From Treponema sp. C6A8 (lineage in GTDB: Bacteria; Spirochaetota; Spirochaetia; Treponematales; Treponemataceae): 64,000 nt of DNA. The DNA lies in the NCBI RefSeq assembly GCF_000619925.1, contig NZ_JHVB01000001.1:620001-684000 (forward strand), written 5' to 3'. The notes beneath the pieces are model-generated. The model did not search any database and was not told the origin of the DNA. It saw only the letters and a list, made by a program, of their open reading frames with translations. The position numbers and the translations under genes are program-made. The first letter of the stretch is position 1. Each line of letters starts with the position of its first letter. Shown here piece after piece: positions 25,779 through 32,761 of the stretch.

Positions 25779-27533
25779 ATGGCAGTTGATGAAAAACTAC
25801 AGACTGTGCGTCACTCATGTGCGCATGTGATGGCAGAAGCTATTCTGAAACTGTTCCCTGGCACAAAGATTGCAATTGGACCTGCTATTGAGAACGGTTT
25901 TTACTACGATTTTGAATTCCCAACCGAAACCAAATTCACCGAAACCGATTTCACCACCGTTGAAAAAGAAATGCGCCGCATTATTGCAGGTAACCATGAT
26001 TTTGTACGCAAAGAAATCTCAAAAGATGAAGGCTTGAAGCTTTTTGCAGACCAGCCTTATAAAATTGAACTGATTAAGGATTTGCCGGAAGGCGAAACAA
26101 TCACAACTTACGAGCAGGACGGCTACCTTGACCTTTGCCGCGGCCCTCACGTTGCAAATACAAAAGAAATCAATGGACAGGCTTTCAAGCTTACAAAAAT
26201 TGCAGGCGCTTACTGGCGCGGTGACTCTAACAACAAGATGCTTACCCGCGTTTATGCTGTATGTTTTGCAAAACCAAATGACTTGAAAGACTATCTTAAA
26301 ATGATGGAAGAAGCTGAAAAACGTGACCACCGTAAGCTTGGTGTTCAGATGGACCTCTTCCACCTTGATCCAGAGGATCCAGGTCAGATTTTCTGGCACC
26401 CTAATGGATGGACGATCTATACTGCAATGCAGGACTATATGAGAAAGATGGTTCGCCGCGACGGATATCAGGAAGTTAATACACCTGCTATCATGCCACG
26501 TACTTTGTGGGAACGTTCAGGTCACTGGGGACACTACCAGCAGAATATGTTCATCACAGAAAGTGAAAAACGTCTTTTTGCCATTAAGCCTATGAACTGT
26601 CCTGGTGCCCTTGAGATTTTTAAGAGCCGTCAGCGCTCATACAAAGACCTTCCTTTGCGCCTTGCAGAGTTTGGCCACGATGTTCGTAACGAACCAAGCG
26701 GAACCTTGCACGGAATCATGCGTGTACGCGGTTTTGTTCAGGACGATGCTCATATCCTTTGTACAGAGGAACAGATTGGTTCCGAAGTTGCAAAATTCTG
26801 TAAGCTTTTGAAACAGGTTTACCATGACTTTGGTTTTAATGACCTTGTAGTAAAATTCTCTACAATGCCTGAAGACCATGTAGGTGACCTTGCAACATGG
26901 GAAAGAGCAGAAAAAGCCCTTGCAGACGCTTGTACAGAAGCTGGACTTACTTATGAAATTCAGCCTGGTGAAGGTGCTTTCTACGGTCCAAAGCTTGAGT
27001 TTAAACTTTATGACTGCATTGGTCGTGAATGGCAGTGCGGTACAATCCAGGTAGACTATCAGCTTCCAAGTGCAGAACGCCTTGATGCAACATACATTGG
27101 AGCAGACAACCAGAAGCACCACCCTGTTATGCTTCACCGCGCTATCCTTGGTTCTTTTGAACGCTTCTTAGGTATTTTGATTGAAAACTTTGCAGGTGCA
27201 TTCCCAACATGGCTTGCATTTGAGCAGGTTGCCGTTGTTCCTGTAAGTTCAGAATTCAATGATTATGCTCAGGAAGTTTCAAACAAACTTGATGATCTTG
27301 GTTTCCGTGTAAAAGCCTACACAGACGAAGAGAACATGAAGAGCAAGATTAAGACAATTTCTACTGAACACAGAACACCTTATATTCTTGTTGTTGGCCA
27401 GAAAGAAAAGGACGAAAACAGCGTATGCGTTCGCTACCGCTTCTCTTCAGGCAAGCAGCAGCAGACAATGAAGGTTGATGACTTTATCGCTTACATCACA
27501 AAGAATGTAGCAGATAAGTCTGTAGAGATTTAG
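25779..27533 (+). CDS. thrS: Threonyl-tRNA synthetase lacking the TGS domain
   Basis: Charges tRNA-Thr and edits mischarged Ser. The 584-aa protein begins directly with the editing domain: H12-SCA-H16 and [10 protein letters not shown] (Cys and His of the editing site, about 118-125). The class II core follows (about 210-480) with [20 protein letters not shown] (motif 1 region), [14 protein letters not shown] (zinc Cys), [19 protein letters not shown] (motif 2) and [20 protein letters not shown] (motif 3), then the anticodon domain (about 485-584). Usual bacterial ThrRS is about 640 aa with an N-terminal TGS domain, which is missing here; the promoter sits too close upstream to hide one. AGAGG lies 7 nt before ATG. 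Confidence 0.95.
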   Translation: MAVDEKLQTVRHSCAHVMAEAILKLFPGTKIAIGPAIENGFYYDFEFPTETKFTETDFTTVEKEMRRIIAGNHDFVRKEISKDEGLKLFADQPYKIELIKDLPEGETITTYEQDGYLDLCRGPHVANTKEINGQAFKLTKIAGAYWRGDSNNKMLTRVYAVCFAKPNDLKDYLKMMEEAEKRDHRKLGVQMDLFHLDPEDPGQIFWHPNGWTIYTAMQDYMRKMVRRDGYQEVNTPAIMPRTLWERSGHWGHYQQNMFITESEKRLFAIKPMNCPGALEIFKSRQRSYKDLPLRLAEFGHDVRNEPSGTLHGIMRVRGFVQDDAHILCTEEQIGSEVAKFCKLLKQVYHDFGFNDLVVKFSTMPEDHVGDLATWERAEKALADACTEAGLTYEIQPGEGAFYGPKLEFKLYDCIGREWQCGTIQVDYQLPSAERLDATYIGADNQKHHPVMLHRAILGSFERFLGILIENFAGAFPTWLAFEQVAVVPVSSEFNDYAQEVSNKLDDLGFRVKAYTDEENMKSKIKTISTEHRTPYILVVGQKEKDENSVCVRYRFSSGKQQQTMKVDDFIAYITKNVADKSVEI

Positions 27534-27551
27534 TCAAAGCTGATTAAATGG

Positions 27552-27587
27552 AAAAAGGCACTTGCGTAATGTGAGTGCCTTTTTTTA
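27552..27587 (+). terminator. Terminator of thrS
   Basis: An 11-bp stem (27552-27562 with 27574-27584, core AAGGCACT/AGTGCCTT) followed by a T run, 18 bp past the stop. Confidence 0.88.
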
Positions 27588-27590
27588 TTT

Positions 27591-27719
27591 AAGGGCAAGA
27601 GGGATTTACCTACTTTCGGCTCTGAGCGAGACTTGCGAGCGAAGACGACATCCGCTGGATGTCGGGGGTTAATACAGATTTCGGGCAAAAAAAAAGCTCT
27701 CTTTTTCAGAGAGCTTCTA
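27591..27719 (-). repeat. Type B cassette, outer copy (about 129 bp), bounded by tRNA-Pro 3'-end fragments
   Basis: Its outer boundary is a partial copy of the tRNA-Pro end (GGGCAAGAGGGATTT, 27593-27607) and its inner boundary the fuller copy at 27720. It contains a terminator hairpin reading on the minus strand (27694-27702 with 27708-27716, then nine T), the hairpin CGACATCCGCTGGATGTCG (27646-27664), and GGATGTCGGGGGTT, which is the tRNA-Pro variable/T-arm sequence in inverted orientation. It is nearly identical to 27992-28108. Confidence 0.7.
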
Positions 27720-27916
27720 TCGGGCAAGAGGGATTTGGCGTTACAGTCGCAAACATCCTGTTTGCTCCTTCCACGCCGTCTACGTTCGCTGTCGCTGCCA
27801 TCCATGGCAGCTTTTCGCCTGTCGGCGCGCTCACTCCGCTTCAAATCCCTTTCTAGTTCTAAAAAAATAAATTTAAAATAAAAAAGCTTCCGTAGTTCTC
27901 TACAGAAGCTTTTTAG
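27720..27916 (-). repeat. Type A cassette, outer copy (197 bp)
   Basis: Begins with an 18-bp copy of the tRNA-Pro 3' end (27720-27737), followed by hairpins with core AAACATCCTGTTT (27749-27765) and GCTGCCATCCATGGCAGC (27794-27811), an inverted T-arm copy (TTCAAATCCC, 27840-27849), the tract TTTAAAATAAAAAA and a terminator hairpin (27881-27914). It ends at the truncated tRNA-Pro end at 27917. It matches 28109-28305 almost base for base and matches the tmRNA cassette in order, hairpin cores and length. Confidence 0.75.
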
Positions 27917-27938
27917 TCGGGCAAGAGGGATTTGAACC
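27917..27938 (-). pseudogene. Orphan 3' end of tRNA-Pro (22 nt)
   Basis: Identical to the last 22 nt of the intact tRNA-Pro at 28306-28327 (T-arm 3' half, acceptor strand and discriminator). The rest of the tRNA is absent; the sequence continues with unrelated CTGCCGATAATAGC. It marks the inner boundary of the duplicated cassette block and cannot make a tRNA. Confidence 0.75.
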
Positions 27939-27951
27939 TGCCGATAATAGC

Positions 27952-27997
27952 AAATCCGTTAAAAAAAATTGTGCAACAGCGCAATTTTTTAGGATTT
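27952..27997. repeat. AT-rich hairpin insertion inside the array
   Basis: Stem 27963-27974 pairs with 27979-27990 (one G-U), flanked by the short inverted repeat AAATCC/GGATTT. The arms match the hexokinase terminator at 402-432. It replaces the part of the tRNA-Pro end copy found at the same place in the outer unit (27593-27607), so it looks inserted or substituted there. Confidence 0.6.
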
Positions 27998-28108
27998 ACC
28001 TACTTTCGGCTCTGAGCGAGACTTGCGAGCGAAGACGACATCAGTTGGATGTCGGGGGTTAATACAGATTTCGGGCAAAAAAAAACTCTCTTTTTCAGAG
28101 AGCTTCTA
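27992..28108 (-). repeat. Type B cassette, inner copy
   Basis: Near-identical to 27602-27719 apart from a 1-nt indel after the A run and a few substitutions, for example CGACATCAGTTGGATGTCG for CGACATCCGCTGGATGTCG. It contains a minus-strand terminator hairpin (about 28085-28106). Its distal tRNA-Pro boundary is missing because of the AT-rich hairpin. Confidence 0.7.
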
Positions 28109-28305
28109 TCGGGCAAGAGGGATTTGGCGTTACAGTCGCAAACATCCTGTTTGCTCCTTCCACGCCGTCTACGTTCGCTGTCGCTACCATCCATGGCAGC
28201 TTTTCGCCTGTCGGCGCGCTCACTCCGCTTCAAATCCCTTTCTAGTTCTAAAAAAATAAATTTAAAATAAAAAAGCTTCCGTAGTTATCTACAGAAGCTT
28301 TTTAG
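28109..28305 (-). repeat. Type A cassette, inner copy (197 bp), directly behind tRNA-Pro
   Basis: Starts at the tRNA-Pro 3' end and finishes with an 18-bp copy of it (28109-28126). Contents are as in 27720-27916: the hairpin with core AAACATCCTGTTT (28138-28154), the hairpin at 28183-28200 (one mismatch against the outer copy), an inverted T-arm copy (about 28228-28238), an AT tract, and the terminator at 28268-28303. Confidence 0.75.
28268..28303 (-). terminator. Terminator of tRNA-Pro
   Basis: Stem AAAAAGCTTC/GAAGCTTTTT with an inner GTAG/CTAC extension, directly after the tRNA 3' end and followed by T runs on the minus strand. A duplicate is at 27879-27914. Confidence 0.85.
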
Positions 28306-28378
28306 TCGGGCAAGAGGGATTTGAACCCCCGACATCCTGGTCCCAAACCAGACGCGCTACCAGCTGCGCTATTGCCCG
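28306..28378 (-). tRNA. tRNA-Pro (anticodon TGG)
   Basis: A 73-nt cloverleaf: acceptor CGGGCAA/TTGCCCG, D-arm with GCAGCTGGTAGCGC, anticodon stem CTGGT..ACCAG with loop TTTGGGA (anticodon TGG, reads CCA and probably other Pro codons), variable GATGT, T-arm CGGGGGTTCAAATCCCTC, discriminator A. CCA is not encoded; the next bases are CTAAAA of the terminator. Promoter at 28392-28420. Confidence 0.96.
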
Positions 28379-28391
28379 TTGCGTGATTTAT

Positions 28392-28420
28392 AATATATAC
28401 TAAACGCAAAACTTAATCAA
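28392..28420 (-). promoter_or_regulatory. Sigma-70 promoter of tRNA-Pro
   Basis: TTGATT (28420-28415), 17-nt spacer, TATATT (28397-28392), about 13 nt before the mature 5' end. Confidence 0.75.
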
Positions 28421-28474
28421 TAGCTAAAAGTAGAATTTTGCAAAATTTTTGCATTTTTTTTCAAAATATTTTGC

Positions 28475-29905
28475 TTAATTTACTAGCTCTGCAAGGGCCT
28501 CTATCTCTCCACCTTTAAGAATACGCTCTGGAAGAACCTTTATAATGCGCAGGCGAACAGATTTATTAACAGTTAGAGGCACATCAGTTTTTATCTCGCA
28601 GTGAATAAAATTTTCTGTTACGGCATGGTAAATCATTGTTGCAGACTTTCCGCTCAAGGCAAGAGGACGACGTACTGTTTCTAAAATTGCAGTCACTTCC
28701 TTACCTGCAAAGTGATTTACATAATCAATCTTACTCTTTATGGCAAAGTCAGTAATCTTTTTTGCACGCTCTCCGCTAAGGCTCTGAGGCACTTTTGGCT
28801 TCATAATAGCGGCTGGAGTTCCAGGGCGTTCTGAATATGGAAAGGCATGAATCCATGCAAAAGCACATTTTTGGCACAAATCCATAGTCTGTTCAAAATC
28901 AGCATCACTTTCACCAGGGAAGCCTGTAATTATGTCGCAGGCAAGGAAAGGAGATTCTTTTGCAGCCTTAAGCTTATTGCAGGCATTCAGCACGTCTTCT
29001 GCCTTGTATACGCGGTTCATACGCTGTAAAACGGCATTACTTCCGCTCTGTACAGAAATGTGAAAATGAGGCCTTACACGTGGATTTTTAATTACACGGC
29101 AGAATTCATCATCAACAACTTCAGGATAAAGACTGGAGATTCTAAAGGCAATTTTTTTAGTATTCTGCAAAAGAAAATCCAGTAAGCGGGTAAAATTATA
29201 TACCTTGCCTTCATATTCAGAGCGATACTGGCCAATATTTACAGTTGTGATTACAACTTCATCATTTCCCTTGTTTTCAAGCTCCAGAACGCGTTCCAGA
29301 GCCGTTTCTACGGGTATAGATACGCTGTGGCCGCGTGCAATATGAATTGCGCAGTAGGAACAGTTATTATTGCAGCCATCCTGAATCTTAAGCGATGCCC
29401 GGGAATGAGAAATAAAGGAGGTTGTAGAAAGTGTAAAGGATTTTTCCGGAAAGCCCTGTTTCTCTGCAGCTTCAGCAGAAAGCTTTGTATTTATAATCTT
29501 TGCAAAAGCCGTGGCATCAAAATCAGAGCCGGAAGTATTTTCTTTAAGCAGGGCCGGAACAGCAGCAATACGGCTTTTAATCTGTCCGCCAAGAACCGCA
29601 ATACGGGCATCCATCGCCTTAATTTCTTCAGGAGAAAGCTGGGCATAGCAGCCAGTAACTATCACACAGGCGCGAGGATATTTTTTCAGCAAAAGACGGA
29701 TAATTCTTCTTGCCTTTTGTTCTGCTTTCTGGGTAACTGTACATGTATTTAAAATGCATAAAAGCGTTGCAAAATCTTCTTCAGTCTGATTTGTAACGCC
29801 CTTCATATCTACGGTATATCCCGCATCTATAAAAAATCTTGCCGCCGCCTCACTTTCAATCTGATTAAGCCGGCAGCCTAATGTTTCTATTCTTATTTCT
29901 GTCAC
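28475..29905 (-). CDS. mtaB: tRNA t6A37 methylthiotransferase MtaB-like
   Basis: Radical SAM enzyme adding a methylthio group to t6A37 in tRNAs reading ANN codons. The 476-aa protein has the UPF0004 domain (about 1-135) with TLGCRLNQIESEA, LNTCTVTQKAEQKARR and VTGCYAQLSPEE (the three cluster Cys), the radical SAM motif CNNNCSYCAIHIARG (about 177), FHISVQSGSNAVLQRMNR and DIITGFPGESDADFEQTM, then a C-terminal TRAM-like domain (about 405-470). NQIES and TCTVT favour MtaB over MiaB or RimO. It is the last gene of a minus-strand run whose upstream neighbour (TPR protein) is 4 bp away. Confidence 0.9.
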   Translation of the reverse strand: MTEIRIETLGCRLNQIESEAAARFFIDAGYTVDMKGVTNQTEEDFATLLCILNTCTVTQKAEQKARRIIRLLLKKYPRACVIVTGCYAQLSPEEIKAMDARIAVLGGQIKSRIAAVPALLKENTSGSDFDATAFAKIINTKLSAEAAEKQGFPEKSFTLSTTSFISHSRASLKIQDGCNNNCSYCAIHIARGHSVSIPVETALERVLELENKGNDEVVITTVNIGQYRSEYEGKVYNFTRLLDFLLQNTKKIAFRISSLYPEVVDDEFCRVIKNPRVRPHFHISVQSGSNAVLQRMNRVYKAEDVLNACNKLKAAKESPFLACDIITGFPGESDADFEQTMDLCQKCAFAWIHAFPYSERPGTPAAIMKPKVPQSLSGERAKKITDFAIKSKIDYVNHFAGKEVTAILETVRRPLALSGKSATMIYHAVTENFIHCEIKTDVPLTVNKSVRLRIIKVLPERILKGGEIEALAELVN

Positions 29906-29909
29906 TATT

Positions 29910-30533
29910 CTAGTTTAATTTAGAGCTTACACGCTCACGTCCGCGAATTGCATCATAGAAAGTTGAATTGAGTTTCAAAGCTTCATCATAAGCCTGTAAA
30001 GCTTCTGCATAGTTTCCTGCCATTTCGCGGGCATATCCAACTCTAGCCCACCATCGCTCACGATTAGGCTCTTTTTTTACTGCCATAGAAAGTGAAATAT
30101 CTGCATGCTGGTATTTAGCCTGACGGATGTAGATTTCCCCCATATAATAATATGCAGCGCCAATTCTGGCTCCGTTTTCACTTGCAGTAGCGGCATATTT
30201 CTGGAACTGTTCAAGAGCTCCGTTATTTTTTCCAAGATAATATTTTGATTCGCCAAAGATTTCGATTAATCGCAAATCATAAGGGCTGATTTTCAAGCCA
30301 GCATCTGCACGCTGTTCAGCTTCTGCATACTGTTTGTTGGCAACCAAAGACCAGCACAAAACTACATAGGAATCAATTCTGTTAGGATTATCTGTAATTT
30401 CCTGCTCACAAATCTGAATAGCTTCCTTGTAATTTCCGTTATGATAAAGAACAAGCGCATCCTGTCTGCTCTGTGCAATAAGATTTAAGACAAAAATTGA
30501 ACTGATAAAAATCAATGACAAGAACTTTTTCAT
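29910..30533 (-). CDS. Exported TPR protein, 207 aa
   Basis: Signal peptide MKKFLSLIFISSIFVLNLIA followed by about five TPR units covering the rest of the mature protein (for example ALVLYHNGNYKEAIQICEQE, ALEQFQKYAATASENGARIG, ALQAYDEALKLNSTFYDAIR). Probably a periplasmic protein-interaction scaffold; function unknown. It lies 10 bp after the bactofilin gene and 4 bp before mtaB, so it may be an envelope partner of the bactofilin. Confidence 0.82.
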   Translation of the reverse strand: MKKFLSLIFISSIFVLNLIAQSRQDALVLYHNGNYKEAIQICEQEITDNPNRIDSYVVLCWSLVANKQYAEAEQRADAGLKISPYDLRLIEIFGESKYYLGKNNGALEQFQKYAATASENGARIGAAYYYMGEIYIRQAKYQHADISLSMAVKKEPNRERWWARVGYAREMAGNYAEALQAYDEALKLNSTFYDAIRGRERVSSKLN

Positions 30534-30543
30534 TATTTCACCC

Positions 30544-30918
30544 CTAAACAGCCTGACCAGAAGTTTTCATAGAACATTTTCCGGTAAAAACACAGCCAGG
30601 TTCCAGAACAACTTTTTCAGTTGTAATGTCACCTTCCAAAGAACCAGAAGAAGTTACAAAAATCAATTTATTTCCGATTACATTGCCGCAAACCTTTCCG
30701 CGAACCAAAACACGTTCGGCCTTAATGTCAGCGTTTACAACGGCATTTGAATCGATTACAAGATCACTTTCACTAAAAATATTCCCGTTTACTTTCCCGT
30801 GAATCATAAATGAAGTTTTAGTTCTGATAGTTCCTGTAAAAAGAATATCGTCTTCAATAATATTTTTGAAAGATTCTTCTTCAAGGTCAAAAAAGTCTGT
30901 GTCTTTTACGTCAAACAT
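30544..30918 (-). CDS. Bactofilin
   Basis: A 124-aa cytoskeletal protein that self-assembles into filaments at the membrane. The central beta-helix domain is clear in ILFTGTIRTKTSFMIHGKVN, GNIFSESDLVIDSNAVVNAD and KAERVLVRGKVCGNVIGNKL, with the repeating hydrophobic pattern and VKLxxxG-like turns of the family. Short disordered ends flank it. It sits between rfbB (14 bp gap) and an exported TPR protein. In spirochaetes bactofilins affect cell shape and periplasmic-flagella-associated morphology. Confidence 0.93.
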   Translation of the reverse strand: MFDVKDTDFFDLEEESFKNIIEDDILFTGTIRTKTSFMIHGKVNGNIFSESDLVIDSNAVVNADIKAERVLVRGKVCGNVIGNKLIFVTSSGSLEGDITTEKVVLEPGCVFTGKCSMKTSGQAV

Positions 30919-30932
30919 ATTCTATCCTAAGG

Positions 30933-32072
30933 CTATCTGCCCATCTGTGTATAGTTTTTAGAAATCCAGTCCTTGTAAGAACCGCTCTGAATATGTTCAA
31001 TCCAGGTAGTATTTGCAAGGTACCAGTCTACAGTTTCCTGCAAGCCTTCTTCAAAAGTCATAAGACGCTTCCAGCCAAGCTTTGTCTTGATTTTTGTACA
31101 GTCGATGGCATAGCGCTTGTCGTGTCCCGGACGGTCTTTTACGTAAGTAATAGTCTTTTCTACGTCTTCTACCTTTTTTCCGGTTGCAGCGGCAGTAAGT
31201 TCAATTACCTTATGAAGCAGCTTGATATTCTGCCATTCGTTTTCACCGCCGATATTGTATTTTTCGCCAGTTACGCCGTTTTTTACAATCAGCCATACAG
31301 CACGGTTGTGGTCTTCTACATAAATCCAGTCGCGGATATTGTCACCCTTACCGTAAACAGGAAGATTTTTTCCTTCCTTGATATTTGAAATCATAAGTGG
31401 AAGGAGCTTTTCCGGGAACTGATATGGACCGTAGTTGTTTGTACAGTTTGAAAGTGTGATTGGAAGACCATAAGTGTGGAAGTAAGCCATTACAAGGTGG
31501 TCTGAAGATGCCTTTGATGACGAATATGGAGAGCGAGGATCATAAGGTGTGTCCTCACGGAAGTAACCTGTCTCGCCAAGAGAACCGTAAACTTCATCAG
31601 TTGAAATATGATGGAATAGAACGTCATCGCGGATGCTTCCGTCTTCTTTTTTCCAGTAATTGCGGGCAACGTCCAGCATTGTAAAGGTTCCCATTACATT
31701 TGTCTTTACAAAGGCTTCTGGGCCCAAAATTGAACGGTCAACATGGCTTTCTGCGGCAAAGTGAACTACAGTATCAATATCATACTGCTTGAAAATGCGT
31801 TCAATCTGCTCTCGGTTACAGATATCAACCTGCTCAAAAAAGTATCGCTGATTTTTTCCGGCTGCTTTTCCGAATTTTTCTTCTACGTCAGAAAGACTTT
31901 CAAGATTTCCTGCATAAGTAAGGCAGTCTACATTTACGACATTTCCGTCAAAAGCAGCGTCGCTAAAAAGATTATTTTTTGCTGATGAGAGTCCAAAAAG
32001 ATAATGAATGAAGTTTGAACCGATAAATCCGGCACCACCGGTAATCAGAATGTTTTTTAATTTTCTGCTCAT
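30933..32072 (-). CDS. rfbB: dTDP-glucose 4,6-dehydratase
   Basis: Converts dTDP-glucose to dTDP-4-keto-6-deoxyglucose for deoxysugar glycans. The 379-aa SDR protein shows NILITGGAGFIGSNFIHYLF (NAD-binding GxxGxxG), HFAAESHVDRSILGPEAFVK, HISTDEVYGSLGETG (catalytic Thr-Asp-Glu), SPYSSSKASSDHLV (YxxxK) and NCTNNYGPYQFPEKLLPLMI. It is somewhat longer than the usual about 350 aa. None of rfbA, rfbC or rfbD is adjacent here, so the product is shared with genes elsewhere. It is 9 bp from the pseudouridine synthase upstream. Confidence 0.93.
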   Translation of the reverse strand: MSRKLKNILITGGAGFIGSNFIHYLFGLSSAKNNLFSDAAFDGNVVNVDCLTYAGNLESLSDVEEKFGKAAGKNQRYFFEQVDICNREQIERIFKQYDIDTVVHFAAESHVDRSILGPEAFVKTNVMGTFTMLDVARNYWKKEDGSIRDDVLFHHISTDEVYGSLGETGYFREDTPYDPRSPYSSSKASSDHLVMAYFHTYGLPITLSNCTNNYGPYQFPEKLLPLMISNIKEGKNLPVYGKGDNIRDWIYVEDHNRAVWLIVKNGVTGEKYNIGGENEWQNIKLLHKVIELTAAATGKKVEDVEKTITYVKDRPGHDKRYAIDCTKIKTKLGWKRLMTFEEGLQETVDWYLANTTWIEHIQSGSYKDWISKNYTQMGR

Positions 32073-32081
32073 TCTTCTATT

Positions 32082-32732
32082 TTAGCATATTTTCATATGC
32101 GGGGGAAGTTCAATTTCAAAGGCGCTTTCCCTGCCGTTTAAAGGAAGTGTAAGACGAACCGATGCCAGAAGAAGAGATTTTATTTTCAGGGCTTTTTTCA
32201 AGGCCTTATTGAGCTTAAAATTTCCGTGCTGATCGTCGCCTGCAATCGGACAGCCGTTTTTTGCAAGATGAATACGGATCTGGTGCATACGACCGGTTTC
32301 AAGCTTAAGGCGAAGTACAGAAAGTCTTATATTTTCATAGCCTTCAAGTTCTGTCGTGAAATTCTTTTCCTCTTCTACAGTAAAATATGTAACTGCAGAT
32401 TTTTCACTTCCGTGCTGGGTGACATTTTCTGTAATCACGCCCTTTTTCTCTTTCATAGTTCCGGCACAGATTGCAATATATTCTTTTTTTACGGCTTTTG
32501 AAGAAATCAGTTTTGTCCATTTAGACGCCGCAAAAGGTGATTTTGCAACAATCATAAGGCCTGCGGTGTCCTTATCAAGGCGGTGAACAAGATAAACTTT
32601 CTGTCCGACCTGCTGGGCAAAATCAACATCAAGGGAATGCTTTACCCCCTGACCGCCCTGAACACTAAGTCCTGCAGGTTTATTTATCACATAAATTTCA
32701 TCATCTTCATATAAAACACTTACGCAATTCAT
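32082..32732 (-). CDS. RluA-family pseudouridine synthase
   Basis: Isomerises uridine to pseudouridine in rRNA or tRNA. About 216 aa from ATG at 32732 (MNCVSVLYEDDEIYVINKPA). The catalytic motif is HRLDKDTAGLMIVAKS with the essential Asp; LETGRMHQIRIHLA and PIAGDDQHG are further family motifs. No S4 domain is present, so it is a short RluA/RluC/RluD-like or TruC-like enzyme; the target base cannot be assigned from sequence. It starts 29 bp from the divergent exported-protein gene. Confidence 0.87.
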   Translation of the reverse strand: MNCVSVLYEDDEIYVINKPAGLSVQGGQGVKHSLDVDFAQQVGQKVYLVHRLDKDTAGLMIVAKSPFAASKWTKLISSKAVKKEYIAICAGTMKEKKGVITENVTQHGSEKSAVTYFTVEEEKNFTTELEGYENIRLSVLRLKLETGRMHQIRIHLAKNGCPIAGDDQHGNFKLNKALKKALKIKSLLLASVRLTLPLNGRESAFEIELPPHMKIC

Positions 32733-32761
32733 CCGAAATATAATAATAAGGATAAAACAAA

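Noticed and set aside
27917..27938. A second tRNA-Pro
   Set aside because: Only the 3' 22 nt are present; no D-arm, anticodon arm or 5' acceptor strand.
27940..27947. GCCGATAA in the tRNA-Pro array
   Set aside because: No matching -35 and no gene directly downstream on that strand.
27530..28233. Open frames of 60-100 codons in the tRNA-Pro array
   Set aside because: They run through palindromes, terminators and tRNA fragments, occur on both strands because of the inverted repeats, and have no ribosome-binding site or family match.
27591..28305. CRISPR array
   Set aside because: Repeats are few, irregular, tRNA-derived and not separated by unique spacers; no cas genes are present.
27591..28305. 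Integron cassette array
   Set aside because: The boundaries are tRNA 3' ends rather than attC sites, there are no cassette genes and no integrase in the window.
28379..28474. Extra RNA gene between tRNA-Pro and mtaB
   Set aside because: Only an AT-rich stretch with weak A/T palindromes and the tRNA promoter is seen.
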